Shown here: positions 9,046 to 17,614 of the stretch, in pieces | How positions within the stretch are numbered: position 1 is the stretch's first letter | Layout of the letters: each line of letters opens with the position of its first letter | Assembly: GCF_900143005.1 (NCBI RefSeq) | Contig: NZ_FRCS01000006.1 | Span: 248,001-312,000 of the forward strand | Reading direction: 5' to 3' | Length of the DNA: 64,000 nt | Source of the DNA: Cryptosporangium aurantiacum | GTDB taxonomy: Bacteria > Actinomycetota > Actinomycetes > Mycobacteriales > Cryptosporangiaceae | Notes under the pieces: model-generated | Seen by the model: the letters and a program-made list of their open reading frames with translations, nothing else | The model's database searches: none | What the model was told of the DNA's origin: nothing | Program-made: the position numbers and the translations under genes

Positions 9046-9725
9046 CAGGCAGCGTCCCGGAGGCGGTAGCCACGCCCGACCACAGTCTCGATCCATCCGT
9101 CGCCGAGCTTGCGCCGCAGCGTCCCGACCGTGACGCGAACGGTCTGGGTGAACGGATCGGCGTTCGCGTCCCAGACGTGTTCGAGCAGTTCCTCGCTGGA
9201 CACGACGTGTCCCGGCCGAGTCATCAGGTACTCGCACACGCCGAACTCCTTACGGGTCAGCGTCAGCGATTCGCCGCGCAGCATCGCGGAGTGCCGGGCG
9301 GTGTCCAGCATCAGCTCCCCGATCGTCAGCGTCGCGGTGTTACCGCTGGTGTCCCTACGCAGGAGCGCCCGGACTCTGGCCTGCAGTTCGGCGAGGTGGA
9401 ACGGCTTGACCAGGTAGTCGTCCGCACCCTCGTCCAGGCCGCGGACGCGGTCGGGAAGGCCCCCGCGAGCGGTGAGGATCAACACCCGTAGCTCGCCGTC
9501 ACCCGGCGTGACCACGTCACCGGCGCGGAGGGCCCGGCACAACTCGAGCCCGTTCCCGTCAGGCAGATTCAGGTCGAGCAGCATCAGGTCGTACGCGTGG
9601 AGAGTGAGCCGGTCGTACGCCTCGGCGACGTCGGCGGCGACATCCACGGCGTAGCCGGCGCGCGAGAGCCCGACCCGCAAGCCCTCGGCCAGGTCTTCTT
9701 CGTCTTCGACGACCAGCAACCGCAT
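9045..9725 (-). CDS. OmpR/PhoB-family response regulator
   Basis: A 226-residue two-domain regulator. The receiver starts MRLLVVEDEEDLAEGL, has the phospho-acceptor Asp in LMLLDLNLPDGNG (about residue 52), and Thr and Lys in LTARGG and LVKPFH. The C-terminal winged helix contains LTRKEFGVCEYLM and ends in RGYRLRDAA, typical of Trans_reg_C. It lies 6 bp after the protease gene and overlaps the downstream kinase gene, so it is co-expressed with both and is the obvious partner of that kinase. Confidence 0.92.
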   Translation of the reverse strand: MRLLVVEDEEDLAEGLRVGLSRAGYAVDVAADVAEAYDRLTLHAYDLMLLDLNLPDGNGLELCRALRAGDVVTPGDGELRVLILTARGGLPDRVRGLDEGADDYLVKPFHLAELQARVRALLRRDTSGNTATLTIGELMLDTARHSAMLRGESLTLTRKEFGVCEYLMTRPGHVVSSEELLEHVWDANADPFTQTVRVTVGTLRRKLGDGWIETVVGRGYRLRDAA

Positions 9726-9731
9726 GGTCCA

Positions 9732-10610
9732 TCATCCCCCGGCGATGAGCGTGGTGGCGACCTGCCTGACCCGGTCGACCGGGATCGCGAACCCGATACC
9801 GATCGAGCCACCGCCCTCCAGCGTCGCGATCGCGGTGTTGACGCCTACCACCGCGCCGGCGGCGTTGACGAGCGGGCCTCCCGAGTTGCCAGGGTTGATC
9901 GATGCGTCGGTCTGCACGGCGGTTTGGCGCACCGCACCGCCGAGCCGCACCTGCCGGTCCAGGGCGCTGACGATGCCGGCGGTCACCGTGCCGGACAGCC
10001 CCAGCGGTGAACCGACCGCCAGAACCGGTTCTCCGACCCGCGTCCGGTCCAGGTCGGCGAGGTCGAGCGGGCGTAACGCGGACGATGGGTCGACCCGCAG
10101 GACGGCGATGTCACTGCTCGGATCCGTGCCGACCACCTCGGCTCGAAGCCGACGTCCGTCGGAGCCGACCACCATCACCGGGCCACCACCTTCAGCGGTG
10201 ACCACGTGGCTGTTCGTCACGATGTGACCGCGGTCGTCGAAGACGAACCCCGAGCCGGATGCGCCGCCGGATCCGGTGCGCACCTGCACCGACACGACGC
10301 CGGGCAGCGCACGGCTCGCGGCAGCAACCAGATCGGACGGAATGCCGGAGGTGGCGGTAGCCCCCGGCGGTGGGCTCCCGTCGTGCCCCGTCAGGTAGCC
10401 CGCGGCGCCGCCGGCACCGGCCGAGAGCACGACGACGGTGAGGGCGCCGGTCACCACCAACGGCCATCGACGGCGCCGTCCAACCGGCGCGACCGGCGCG
10501 ACCGGGCCGACCGGCGGCCACGGGCCGGGCGGCGGGAACGGCCCGAGCGGCGGTGCCTGGAGATGCGGGGAGCGGAACTCCGGTCCCCGCGGGTAACCCA
10601 ATCCGGACAT
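9732..10610 (-). CDS. Membrane-anchored trypsin-like serine protease (S1C, no PDZ)
   Basis: About 292 residues. A proline/glycine-rich cytoplasmic N-terminus is followed by one transmembrane helix (WPLVVTGALTVVVLSAGAGG) and an extracytoplasmic S1 protease domain with His in IVTNSHVV, Asp in SSDIAVLRVD and Ser in INPGNSGGPLVN. HtrA proteins normally carry a C-terminal PDZ domain; here the protein ends directly after the protease fold (VDRVRQVATTLIAGG). ATG 10610 is preferred since AAGGGA sits 6 bp upstream; a GTG at 10625 is possible. It is 11 bp from the VWA gene and 6 bp from the response-regulator gene, in one operon. Confidence 0.88.
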   Translation of the reverse strand: MSGLGYPRGPEFRSPHLQAPPLGPFPPPGPWPPVGPVAPVAPVGRRRRWPLVVTGALTVVVLSAGAGGAAGYLTGHDGSPPPGATATSGIPSDLVAAASRALPGVVSVQVRTGSGGASGSGFVFDDRGHIVTNSHVVTAEGGGPVMVVGSDGRRLRAEVVGTDPSSDIAVLRVDPSSALRPLDLADLDRTRVGEPVLAVGSPLGLSGTVTAGIVSALDRQVRLGGAVRQTAVQTDASINPGNSGGPLVNAAGAVVGVNTAIATLEGGGSIGIGFAIPVDRVRQVATTLIAGG

Positions 10611-10621
10611 GAACGGTCCCT

Positions 10622-11596
10622 TCACGGAAGACGCGCGAACCAGAGCAGCGAGGCCAGCGCCGCCAGAACGGCGAGTACCAGTCCGGCGCCGGTGAACCGT
10701 GCCGAGACGTCTTGCAGCTCGATCTCGTAGCCGACCAAGCTGCCGATGTCGGAGTAGGCCTCGCGCAGCTCCTCGGCGTTGCCGGCTTGGTAGTACTGGC
10801 CGCCGGTCGCCCCGGCCACGGTCTCCAGCGTCTGCCCGTCGACCGGCACCGGCTGCTGCGCTCCGTAGGTCCCCCCGTTGCCGGCGTCGATCACCCCATC
10901 GGACGTACCGAAGGCGATCGTGTCCACCGGAACACCCAGCTGGGAGGCGAGCCGAGCCGCATCCTCGGGGCTCTGGCCTGCGGTGTTCGCGCCGTCGGAG
11001 AGAACGACGACCCGCGCGGGCGGCACCTCGTCTTCCGCGTCGCCGGATGCCGATCGGATCTGGTCGAGGGAGGTGGCGATCGCGTCGCCGATCGCGGTGC
11101 CGGGCTGGCCGACGCTGCGCTCGGTGAGGCGGCCGATCCCGGCGTCCATCGCGGCCTGGTCAGTCGACGGAGGCACGAGCACCACTGCGCTGCCGGCAAA
11201 GCCGATCAGCCCGACGTTGAACTGCTCGGGCAGGCCGGCGACGAATTCGCGAGCCGCGTCCTTCGCTGCGGTCAGCCGGTCCGGCGCGACGTCGGAAGCG
11301 AGCATCGAACGAGACACGTCGACGGCGACCAGCACGGTCGCCTGCTCCCGGGGCACCTGCGTCTCGGCCTGCGGCCGGGCGAGACCGACGACGAGCAGCA
11401 CCAGCATGACGAGGAACAAGCCGGCCGGGACGTGCCGACGCCAGGCCGGGCGCTGCGGCGCGACCCGGTCGAGCAGCCGAAGGTTGGTGAAGCGGACGGC
11501 GTACCGGCCGCGGCGTCGCTGCGCGAGCACGTACGCGACGGCCAGCGCGGCGACGCCGAGCAGCAGCCAGAGCCGCTCCGGGGAGAGCCAGTTCAT
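10622..11596 (-). CDS. VWA domain-containing membrane protein (BatA-like)
   Basis: A 324-residue protein with two N-terminal helices (LWLLLGVAALAVAYVLA, GLFLVMLVLLVVGLA), a von Willebrand A domain with an intact MIDAS motif (VDVSRSML, then a Thr-containing loop and SDGANTAG), and a C-terminal helix (LVLAVLAALASLLWF). This is the arrangement of BatA/YfbK-type proteins encoded with MoxR and DUF58. The domain probably faces outward and binds protein partners in a metal-dependent way. Its ATG overlaps the DUF58 stop by 4 bp (ATGA), implying coupled translation. Confidence 0.9.
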   Translation of the reverse strand: MNWLSPERLWLLLGVAALAVAYVLAQRRRGRYAVRFTNLRLLDRVAPQRPAWRRHVPAGLFLVMLVLLVVGLARPQAETQVPREQATVLVAVDVSRSMLASDVAPDRLTAAKDAAREFVAGLPEQFNVGLIGFAGSAVVLVPPSTDQAAMDAGIGRLTERSVGQPGTAIGDAIATSLDQIRSASGDAEDEVPPARVVVLSDGANTAGQSPEDAARLASQLGVPVDTIAFGTSDGVIDAGNGGTYGAQQPVPVDGQTLETVAGATGGQYYQAGNAEELREAYSDIGSLVGYEIELQDVSARFTGAGLVLAVLAALASLLWFARLP

Positions 11597-12573
11597 GCGG
11601 TGACGCCTCCCTTCAGAACGGGTCGATGGGCGCCGCGGCCGAGGCGACGCTGCGCGTACACGTGCCGCACGATGTCCGCGACCCAATCGCGGTCGGTCCG
11701 CAGGACGAGGTGGGCGGATCCGGCCCGCCGCAGCGCCGCGGCGATCGCTGCCTGCTGCTGCCGGGCAGCCTCCGCGTAGCGCTCCCGCAGCCCACGAGCG
11801 GCGGTCGCGATCTCCCGCCGGGCTCCGGTCTCGGGGTCGACGACCGGAAGGACGCCGACGTCCGGCAGCTCCAGTTCACGCGGGTCCGTGACGTGCACCG
11901 CGAGGACTTGGTGGCGCGCGGCGAGCCGCCGTAGCGGCTGTTCCCAGGCAGGTGGCGCCGGTCCGAGCCCATCCTCGTCGAGGCCGTCGAGGAAGTCGGA
12001 GACCACGACCACCAGTCCTCGGCGGCCCGCGGCGCGGTTGAGCTGGACGAGCGCGTCCGGGAAATCGCCCGGATCTCCCGACGCTGGGCACCGGGGTGCG
12101 GCCAGCAGCGCCCGCAGGATACCGAGCAGGTGCGTGCGGCCGCTGCGGGCCGGAAAGCGGCGGACGCCGTCCGCGCGCACCAGCGACGCGCCCAGTCGGT
12201 TGCCCGCACTGCCGGTGAGGAATCCGACCGCGGCCACCGCGGCGACCGCGAGCTCCCGCTTCTCCAACTCTGCGGTGCCGAAGTCCATGCTCGGAGATCC
12301 GTCCGCCAGGACCCAGGTCGTCAGCTCACGGTCGGCATCGACGGTGCGGACGTGCGGCGTCGTGGTGCGGGCGGTCACCGCCCAGTCCATGCGTCGCACC
12401 TCGTCCTCACCGGGCCGGTACTCCCGGCTGCCGGCCGGCTCGCTGCCGAGTCCCGGCAGCAGGCCGAGGTAGGAGCCGTGCAGCAGCCCGTCGAGCCGCC
12501 GGGTGATCGTCAGCTCGAGGCGGCGAAGCCGTTGCTCCGGGGTCAGTTCGGCCAGCGACGCGCCGGCGGTCAC
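11593..12573 (-). CDS. DUF58 domain-containing protein
   Basis: A 326-residue protein of the DUF58 family that accompanies MoxR ATPases. The central motif REYRPGEDEVRRMDWAVTAR and the following VWA-like stretch LADGSPSMDFG are characteristic; the C-terminal VLAVHVTDPRELELPDVG also fits. There is no membrane helix, in contrast to the larger membrane-bound DUF58 proteins. The GTG start overlaps the MoxR stop (GTGA). MoxR-DUF58-VWA trios are thought to act as chaperone systems for metal insertion or complex assembly; the client here is not known. Confidence 0.88.
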   Translation of the reverse strand: MTAGASLAELTPEQRLRRLELTITRRLDGLLHGSYLGLLPGLGSEPAGSREYRPGEDEVRRMDWAVTARTTTPHVRTVDADRELTTWVLADGSPSMDFGTAELEKRELAVAAVAAVGFLTGSAGNRLGASLVRADGVRRFPARSGRTHLLGILRALLAAPRCPASGDPGDFPDALVQLNRAAGRRGLVVVVSDFLDGLDEDGLGPAPPAWEQPLRRLAARHQVLAVHVTDPRELELPDVGVLPVVDPETGARREIATAARGLRERYAEAARQQQAAIAAALRRAGSAHLVLRTDRDWVADIVRHVYAQRRLGRGAHRPVLKGGVTA

Positions 12574-13589
12574 GCGGCCACCCCGAGGCCCGGGCCCTGC
12601 GTCTCCTGGGCGGGTGCGATCGTCGGGCGCGGCACCGTGTCGACGATCCGCTGCACGATCGTGTCCGGCGCGACGCCGTCGGCGACCGCGTCGAAGGCCA
12701 ACACGAGTCGGTGGGACAGCACGTCCGTAGCGACATCGTGGATGTCGCCCGGCAGGACGTAACCGCGGCCCCGCAGCAGCGCCAGCGCACGCCCGGCGGC
12801 GACCAGTCCGAGGGTCGCCCGCGGGCTCGCACCGTAGGCCAGCTGCCCCGCCACCTCGGCCAGGCCGAAACGCGCCGGGTCGCGGGTGGCGAACACCAGC
12901 CGGACGACGTACTCGGCGAGCGCGTGGTGCACGAACACGTCCCGTGCCCGGGCTTGCAACCGGAGCAGCGTGGCGGTGTCCAGGACCGGCGACGCCACCG
13001 GACGGACGCCCCCCATCCGGTAGAGGATCGCCAGCTCCTCCCGCTCGTCCGGATAACCGACGACCACCCGCATCAGGAAGCGGTCGCGCTGGGCCTCCGG
13101 AAGCTGGTAGACGCCCTCGCTCTCGATCGGATTCTGGGTGGCCAGTACGAGGAACGGCTGCGGCACCGGGTAGGTGCGGCCGCCGATGGAGACGTGGCCC
13201 TCGGCCATCACCTCCAGCAGCGCCGACTGCACCTTCGCCGGCGCGCGGTTGATCTCGTCCGCCAGCACGAGATTCGCCATCACCGGCCCCAGCTCGACAT
13301 CGAAGGACTCTTGGCTCGGCCGGTAGATCCGAGTGCCGATGAGGTCCGAGGGCACCAGGTCAGGAGTGAACTGGATCCGGCGGAACGACCCGCCGACGGC
13401 GACCGCCAGTGTCTCGGCGGCGAGCGTCTTGGCGACTCCGGGCACGCCCTCCAGAAGACAGTGCCCTCCCGCGAGCAACGCGGTCAGCAATCGCTCGACC
13501 AGGCGGTCCTGCCCGACAATCACCTTCTTGACCTCGAACAGCGTCTGCTCGAGGAGCCGCGCGTCGGCCTCCGGCGTGTGGTCTGTCAT
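12570..13589 (-). CDS. MoxR-family AAA+ ATPase
   Basis: A 339-residue AAA_3 ATPase: Walker A LLEGVPGVAKT (about 43-53), Walker B LVLADEINRAPAK, sensor 1 LATQNPIESEGVYQLPEAQ and the sensor-2/lid region YGASPRATLGL. First gene of the leftward operon MoxR-DUF58-VWA-protease-response regulator-histidine kinase (13589 to 7852), where all gaps are at most 11 bp. MoxR proteins work as chaperones with VWA partners; having both protein partners next to it supports that role. The promoter must lie in 13590-13810, shared with the divergent oxidoreductase gene. Confidence 0.93.
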   Translation of the reverse strand: MTDHTPEADARLLEQTLFEVKKVIVGQDRLVERLLTALLAGGHCLLEGVPGVAKTLAAETLAVAVGGSFRRIQFTPDLVPSDLIGTRIYRPSQESFDVELGPVMANLVLADEINRAPAKVQSALLEVMAEGHVSIGGRTYPVPQPFLVLATQNPIESEGVYQLPEAQRDRFLMRVVVGYPDEREELAILYRMGGVRPVASPVLDTATLLRLQARARDVFVHHALAEYVVRLVFATRDPARFGLAEVAGQLAYGASPRATLGLVAAGRALALLRGRGYVLPGDIHDVATDVLSHRLVLAFDAVADGVAPDTIVQRIVDTVPRPTIAPAQETQGPGLGVAA

Positions 13590-13810
13590 GAAACTCCCTC
13601 GCTGCGCTCAGGGTCTGTCTCGGGGCGGACGCCCGACGGAACCGGGCCGACCGGACGCCCGCCTGTCGCCCATGACAGCAACCGGCATCGAAAACCGAGC
13701 GAAGGAAACAGACCGACCATCCTCGGGGCGGGCGTCCGCGAGCAGGAAGCGGCTGGTTGGATCATCAGAATGAGAAGCCGGGCCACGTTCGACAGGGCAG
13801 AGGTGCGCGC

Positions 13811-14842
13811 ATGACTCCAGTGCGATTCGGTCTTGTCGGGTACGGCTTCGGGGCCCGGTACTTCCACGCCCCGCTGCTCCGCTCCGCGCCGGAGTGCGAC
13901 CTGATCGCGGTGATGTCCTCCGCACCCGAGCGCCGCGCGCTCGTCAACCGTGAGATCCCCGGCGCCGCGACGGTGGCGAGCTTGACCGAACTGGTCGACC
14001 TCGGCGCCGAGGCGGTCGCGATCTCCACGCCGGCCCCAACCCACAGCACACTGACCGAAGAGGCGCTCCGGTTGGGGCTGGCTGTCGTCTGCGACAAACC
14101 GTTCGCGCTCGATGCCGAAGCCGCCCGCGCGACGGTCGACCTCAGCGCGCGTCTCGGGCTGGCGCTCAGCCCGTATCAGAATCGCCGGGAGGACTCGGAC
14201 TTCCGCACGGTCCGGGCCCTGGTCGACAAGGGCACGCTGGGCACCGTCACCCGGCTGGAGTCCCGCTTCGAGCGTTACGCACCGCAGGCGGGCCCCGGAC
14301 CGGCCGGCGGCGGGACGCTCCTGGACTTCGGCAGCCACCTCGTCGATCAAGCCCTGTTCCTGCTCGGTCCTGTCCACGCCGTGTACGCGGAACTGCGGAC
14401 CCGCGAATCCGGGCTGGACGACGACGTGTTCGTCGCCCTGACGCACACGTCCGGCGCACGGTCGCAGCTGTGGGGCAGCTGGAGCCAGTCCGCGCCCGGC
14501 CCCCGGTGGCGGGTGACCGGCACCGAGGGCACCTATGTCCTGGCCGCCGGAGACAGCCAGGAAGACCAGCTCGTCGCCGGCCACAGCCCGGCCGACCTGG
14601 GCGAGGCCTGGGGTGTGGAGCCCGCGGAGAGTTTCGGCACCGTGTATTCCGGCGACTCCGCAGGCCGTCACCCGACCGAGCGCGGCCGCTGGGACCTGTT
14701 CTACCCGCGCTTCGCCGCGGCCGTCCGGGGCGAAGGTCCGCCACCGGTCGAGGCGGCCGACGCCGTCGCCACCGCAATCGTGCTGGACGCCGCCCGCACC
14801 AGCGCCCGCACCGGGGCGGTCGTCTCGGTGGAGGCACGATGA
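13811..14842 (+). CDS. Gfo/Idh/MocA family oxidoreductase
   Basis: A 343-residue NAD(P)-dependent sugar or inositol dehydrogenase-like protein. The Rossmann fold begins FGLVGYGFGARYFHAPLL; AVVCDKPFALD replaces the usual EKP with DKP, as in YvaA-like members; the C-terminal domain has GGGTLLDFGSHLVDQALFLL. The ATG at 13811 follows CAGAGG. It overlaps the next gene by 4 bp (ATGA at 14839-14842). The coupling to a UPF0303/HbpS-like gene is seen in other actinomycetes, but the substrate is unknown. Confidence 0.88.
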   Translation: MTPVRFGLVGYGFGARYFHAPLLRSAPECDLIAVMSSAPERRALVNREIPGAATVASLTELVDLGAEAVAISTPAPTHSTLTEEALRLGLAVVCDKPFALDAEAARATVDLSARLGLALSPYQNRREDSDFRTVRALVDKGTLGTVTRLESRFERYAPQAGPGPAGGGTLLDFGSHLVDQALFLLGPVHAVYAELRTRESGLDDDVFVALTHTSGARSQLWGSWSQSAPGPRWRVTGTEGTYVLAAGDSQEDQLVAGHSPADLGEAWGVEPAESFGTVYSGDSAGRHPTERGRWDLFYPRFAAAVRGEGPPPVEAADAVATAIVLDAARTSARTGAVVSVEAR

Positions 14843-15324
14843 GCGACGACGAGCAGCTCTCGACGCTCCTGGCCCAGGAGCAGCGCCTGGTCTTCGCCCG
14901 CTTCGACGAGCACACCGCCTGGGACCTCGGTAGCGCGCTGCGCTCCGCCGCGGACGCCGAGCGCCTTCCGGTGGCGATCACGATCCGGCGCGGCCGGCAA
15001 CAGCTGTTCCACACCGCCCTACCCGGCGCGTCGGCAGACAACGACGGATGGCTGGAGCGCAAGGCCGCGGTCGTCGACCGATACGGCCATTCCAGCTACT
15101 ACGTCGGCTGCCTGTTCCGCGCCGGAGGCGGCGACTTCGACACCGACTCGCGGCTGGACACCGCGCTGTTCGCGGCCCACGGCGGAGCCTTCCCCCTGAC
15201 CGTCGCGGGCAGCGGCTGCATCGGCTCGATCGCGGTCTCCGGACTCCCCCAGGTCGACGATCATCGCTTCGTGGTCACTCACCTGGAGCACTACCTCCGG
15301 CGGAGCGGCCAGCTCTCGGACTGA
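14839..15324 (+). CDS. UPF0303 / heme-degrading (HbpS-like) domain protein
   Basis: A 161-residue protein of the GlcG/HbpS-like fold (UPF0303). It contains VAITIRRGRQQLFHTALPG, a central DGWLERKAAVVDRYGHSSYY and the glycine-rich FPLTVAGSGCIGSIAVSGLP. Relatives bind or degrade heme or act as small-molecule-binding chaperones; no direct evidence of that exists here. It is translationally coupled to the oxidoreductase at 13811. No signal peptide is seen, so it is predicted to be cytoplasmic. Confidence 0.82.
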   Translation: MSDDEQLSTLLAQEQRLVFARFDEHTAWDLGSALRSAADAERLPVAITIRRGRQQLFHTALPGASADNDGWLERKAAVVDRYGHSSYYVGCLFRAGGGDFDTDSRLDTALFAAHGGAFPLTVAGSGCIGSIAVSGLPQVDDHRFVVTHLEHYLRRSGQLSD

Positions 15325-15349
15325 GCCGCCGAATCCGCACCGCCGCCGG

Positions 15350-16840
15350 TCAGTGCGTCGGGGCGTGCTCTCCGGCGGGCGCCGCGGTGCGACGGACCAG
15401 CAACGCTGCCGCCACTGCGGCGAGCGAGACGATCCCCCCGGCGACGAAGGCCGCTTGCACACCGTCGACATTTGCGGTTGCTTTGTTCGCGCCACCAGCG
15501 AGTTCGGAAGCCGTCACCCGGGACAGAACCGTGATGAACAGCGCCGTGCCGGCCGCGCCGGCGAGCTGCTGCAGGGTGCTGATGACCGCACTGCCATGGC
15601 CGTAGAGGTCGGCGGGGAGGCTTCCGAGAGCGGAGGTCATCAACGGCGTCACCATCAGCGCCAGTGCCGACATCAGCATGACGTGAAACACCACCACGAT
15701 CCCGATCGACGTCGTCGGCCCGACGGTGGCGAGCAGCCAGAGCGCGCCGCTGAGCACGACCGCACCCGGGATGACCAACGGCCGCGGTCCGAATCGGTCG
15801 AAGAGCCGCCCGACCAGCGGGGACAGCACACCCATGGCGAGACCACCAGGGAGTACCAGCAGGCCCGCGGCGACCGTGCTCACGCCGCGGACGGTCTGCA
15901 GGTAGATCGGCATCAAGATCAGACCACCGAACAGCGCGACGAAACCGGCCAGCGTCACGAACGTCGAGACCGTGAAGTCACGCCGGCCGAAGACCCGTAG
16001 GTCCAGCAGCGGGCCGCGCCCACGCTGCAGCGCGCGCTGGCGCCAGACGAACAGCCCGAGCGCGACGAGACCGACCAGCACCGGGATCCACGGCGCGACC
16101 GGGGCGTGACCACCACTCTCACCGAGGCTGGACAGCCCGTAGATCAAGCCGCCGAAGCCGACCGCGGAGAGCAGCAACGACAGCACGTCGAGATGCGCGT
16201 GCCGAGGCGTGGTGACGTTTCGAACCTTCCACACGCCGAGCGCCAAGCTGAACAGGGCGATCGGGAGGACGAGGAGGAACAACCACCGCCAGCTCGCCCG
16301 GGACAGGACCAGGCCGGAGACGGTCGGGCCGATCGCCGGTGCCACCGAGATGACGATCGAGATGACGCCCATGACTCGGCCACGGCGGCTCGGCGCGACG
16401 AGGCTCATCGCGGTCGTGATCAACAGGGGCAGCATCACCCCGGTGCCCATCGCCTGGACGATGCGGCCGGCGAGCAGTACCGGAAAACCGGGTGCGACAG
16501 CGGCGATCAGCGTGCCCGTGCTGAACAGCGTCATCGCGGCCACGAAGACCTGCCGCACGCTGAAGCGCTCCATGATGAAGCCGGTCGCCGGAATGACTAC
16601 GGCCATCGTGAGAAGGAACCCGGTCGTCACCCACTGAGCCGTTGACGCCGAGATCCCCAGATCGCTCATCAGCCGCGGCAAGGCCAGGGACATGACGGTC
16701 TCGTTGAAGATCACGACGAACGTCGAGATGAGCAGCAGGCCGATGAGGGTGTGGTCGGCCCGGGTCAACGGCCGATCGCCGGCGTCAGGTAAGGCTGTCG
16801 GTGGTGCCTCGGTCTGCGTGGTGTCGGCTGCGGGGGCCAA
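15350..16840 (-). CDS. DHA2-family MFS drug efflux transporter
   Basis: A 496-residue, about 14-helix permease of the EmrB/QacA type. SLALPRLMSDLGISASTAQW and the antiporter motif C region SIVISVAPAIGPTVSGLVL identify a drug:H+ antiporter; the last helices (LFITVLS and AAFVAGGIVSLAAVAAALLV) complete the fold. The start is a TTG at 16840 with GAGGAG about 5 bp upstream; the frame is open far upstream but only as antisense of the TetR gene. It is divergent from the TetR gene at 16919, with a palindrome between them, so it is very probably repressed by it. Confidence 0.9.
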   Translation of the reverse strand: MAPAADTTQTEAPPTALPDAGDRPLTRADHTLIGLLLISTFVVIFNETVMSLALPRLMSDLGISASTAQWVTTGFLLTMAVVIPATGFIMERFSVRQVFVAAMTLFSTGTLIAAVAPGFPVLLAGRIVQAMGTGVMLPLLITTAMSLVAPSRRGRVMGVISIVISVAPAIGPTVSGLVLSRASWRWLFLLVLPIALFSLALGVWKVRNVTTPRHAHLDVLSLLLSAVGFGGLIYGLSSLGESGGHAPVAPWIPVLVGLVALGLFVWRQRALQRGRGPLLDLRVFGRRDFTVSTFVTLAGFVALFGGLILMPIYLQTVRGVSTVAAGLLVLPGGLAMGVLSPLVGRLFDRFGPRPLVIPGAVVLSGALWLLATVGPTTSIGIVVVFHVMLMSALALMVTPLMTSALGSLPADLYGHGSAVISTLQQLAGAAGTALFITVLSRVTASELAGGANKATANVDGVQAAFVAGGIVSLAAVAAALLVRRTAAPAGEHAPTH

Positions 16841-16877
16841 AAGAACTCCTCGGTGCTCGTGCTCAGGCTCAGCGTAG

Positions 16878-16892
16878 TGGCACTCACTGCCA
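16878..16892. promoter_or_regulatory. Palindromic operator between efflux pump and TetR genes
   Basis: TGGCA-CTCAC-TGCCA, two 5-bp arms around a 5-bp spacer, centred 45 bp upstream of the pump start and 34 bp upstream of the TetR start. The position in the middle of the divergent promoter region is what is expected for a TetR operator controlling both genes. The repeat is short, so the call rests mostly on position. Confidence 0.5.
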
Positions 16893-16918
16893 TATCGGCA
16901 CGCGCTAGCATCGATACC

Positions 16919-17572
16919 GTGAGTGACATCACTGACCTCCGGTGGCGCCGCCGACAGACCACCTCGGCGGAGATTGAGGCTGCCGCGTTCGATCTCTTCA
17001 CCCGCCACGGGTCGGAGCACACCACCGTGGACGACATCGCCGCCGTCGCCGGGGTCTCCCCACGAACGTTCTTTCGGTACTTCCCGACGAAAGAAGACGC
17101 CGTGCTCGGCGTCAAACGCGCCTTCTACGAGACGGTCAGTCAGCACATCCCGCGCGCCGCGCCCGAGGGCGTCACCTTCGGTGACCTCATTCATGCCACC
17201 GCACAGGCCCTCGCCGCGTTCAGCGCGGGCGACCGAGCGCCCCTGCACCGAATGATGCGCGTCCGCTGCCTCTGCCGGGACGATGACAACCTTCGTCACG
17301 CCTCCTTGCTGCTCGACTCCGAGCAGTGCCGGCTCCGGCAGCACGAGGTCGCGGCCGGCAGCGGCGCGCAGTCGGAACTGCGCGCCAGGATCCTGGTGGA
17401 GACCCTCAGCGTCGTGTTGAGCGCAGCGCTCGACGACTGGGCGGCCCGCTGCGCGGCCGGCGAGGACGCCGACTTGGTCGAGATCTTCCGCGGCACCTGC
17501 GAGATGCAACGGCGACTGTGCGGGGATACGCCTACCGCCGTCCGCGAGCAGAGCGGCCTGCGGGTGCGGTGA
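16919..17572 (+). CDS. TetR/AcrR-family transcriptional regulator
   Basis: A 217-residue repressor. The N-terminal HTH reads AAFDLFTRHGSEHTTVDDIA then VSPRTFFRYFPTKEDAV, the standard TetR recognition helix region; the C-terminal ligand domain is all-helical and carries CLCRDDD and a C-terminal MQRRLCG. The GTG at 16919 is chosen; longer in-frame starts would cover the operator. It is divergent from the DHA2 pump, its likely target. The stop codon lies inside a hairpin (17566-17586). Confidence 0.9.
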   Translation: MSDITDLRWRRRQTTSAEIEAAAFDLFTRHGSEHTTVDDIAAVAGVSPRTFFRYFPTKEDAVLGVKRAFYETVSQHIPRAAPEGVTFGDLIHATAQALAAFSAGDRAPLHRMMRVRCLCRDDDNLRHASLLLDSEQCRLRQHEVAAGSGAQSELRARILVETLSVVLSAALDDWAARCAAGEDADLVEIFRGTCEMQRRLCGDTPTAVREQSGLRVR

Positions 17573-17586
17573 GCCGAGCTCACCGC
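17566..17586 (+). terminator. Short hairpin overlapping the TetR stop codon
   Basis: GCGGTGAGC-CGA-GCTCACCGC, a perfect 9-bp GC-rich stem with a 3-nt loop, spanning the stop of the TetR gene and facing the convergent sigma-factor gene 28 bp away. There is no U-tract, as is common in actinobacterial terminators. It could serve both converging transcripts. Confidence 0.5.
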
Positions 17587-17614
17587 GGAAGGAACTTCAG
17601 CCCGACGCCAGGCC

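Noticed and set aside
9732-10610. Annotating the protease as a full HtrA/DegP
   Set aside because: No PDZ domain follows the catalytic Ser; only the S1 fold and membrane anchor are present.
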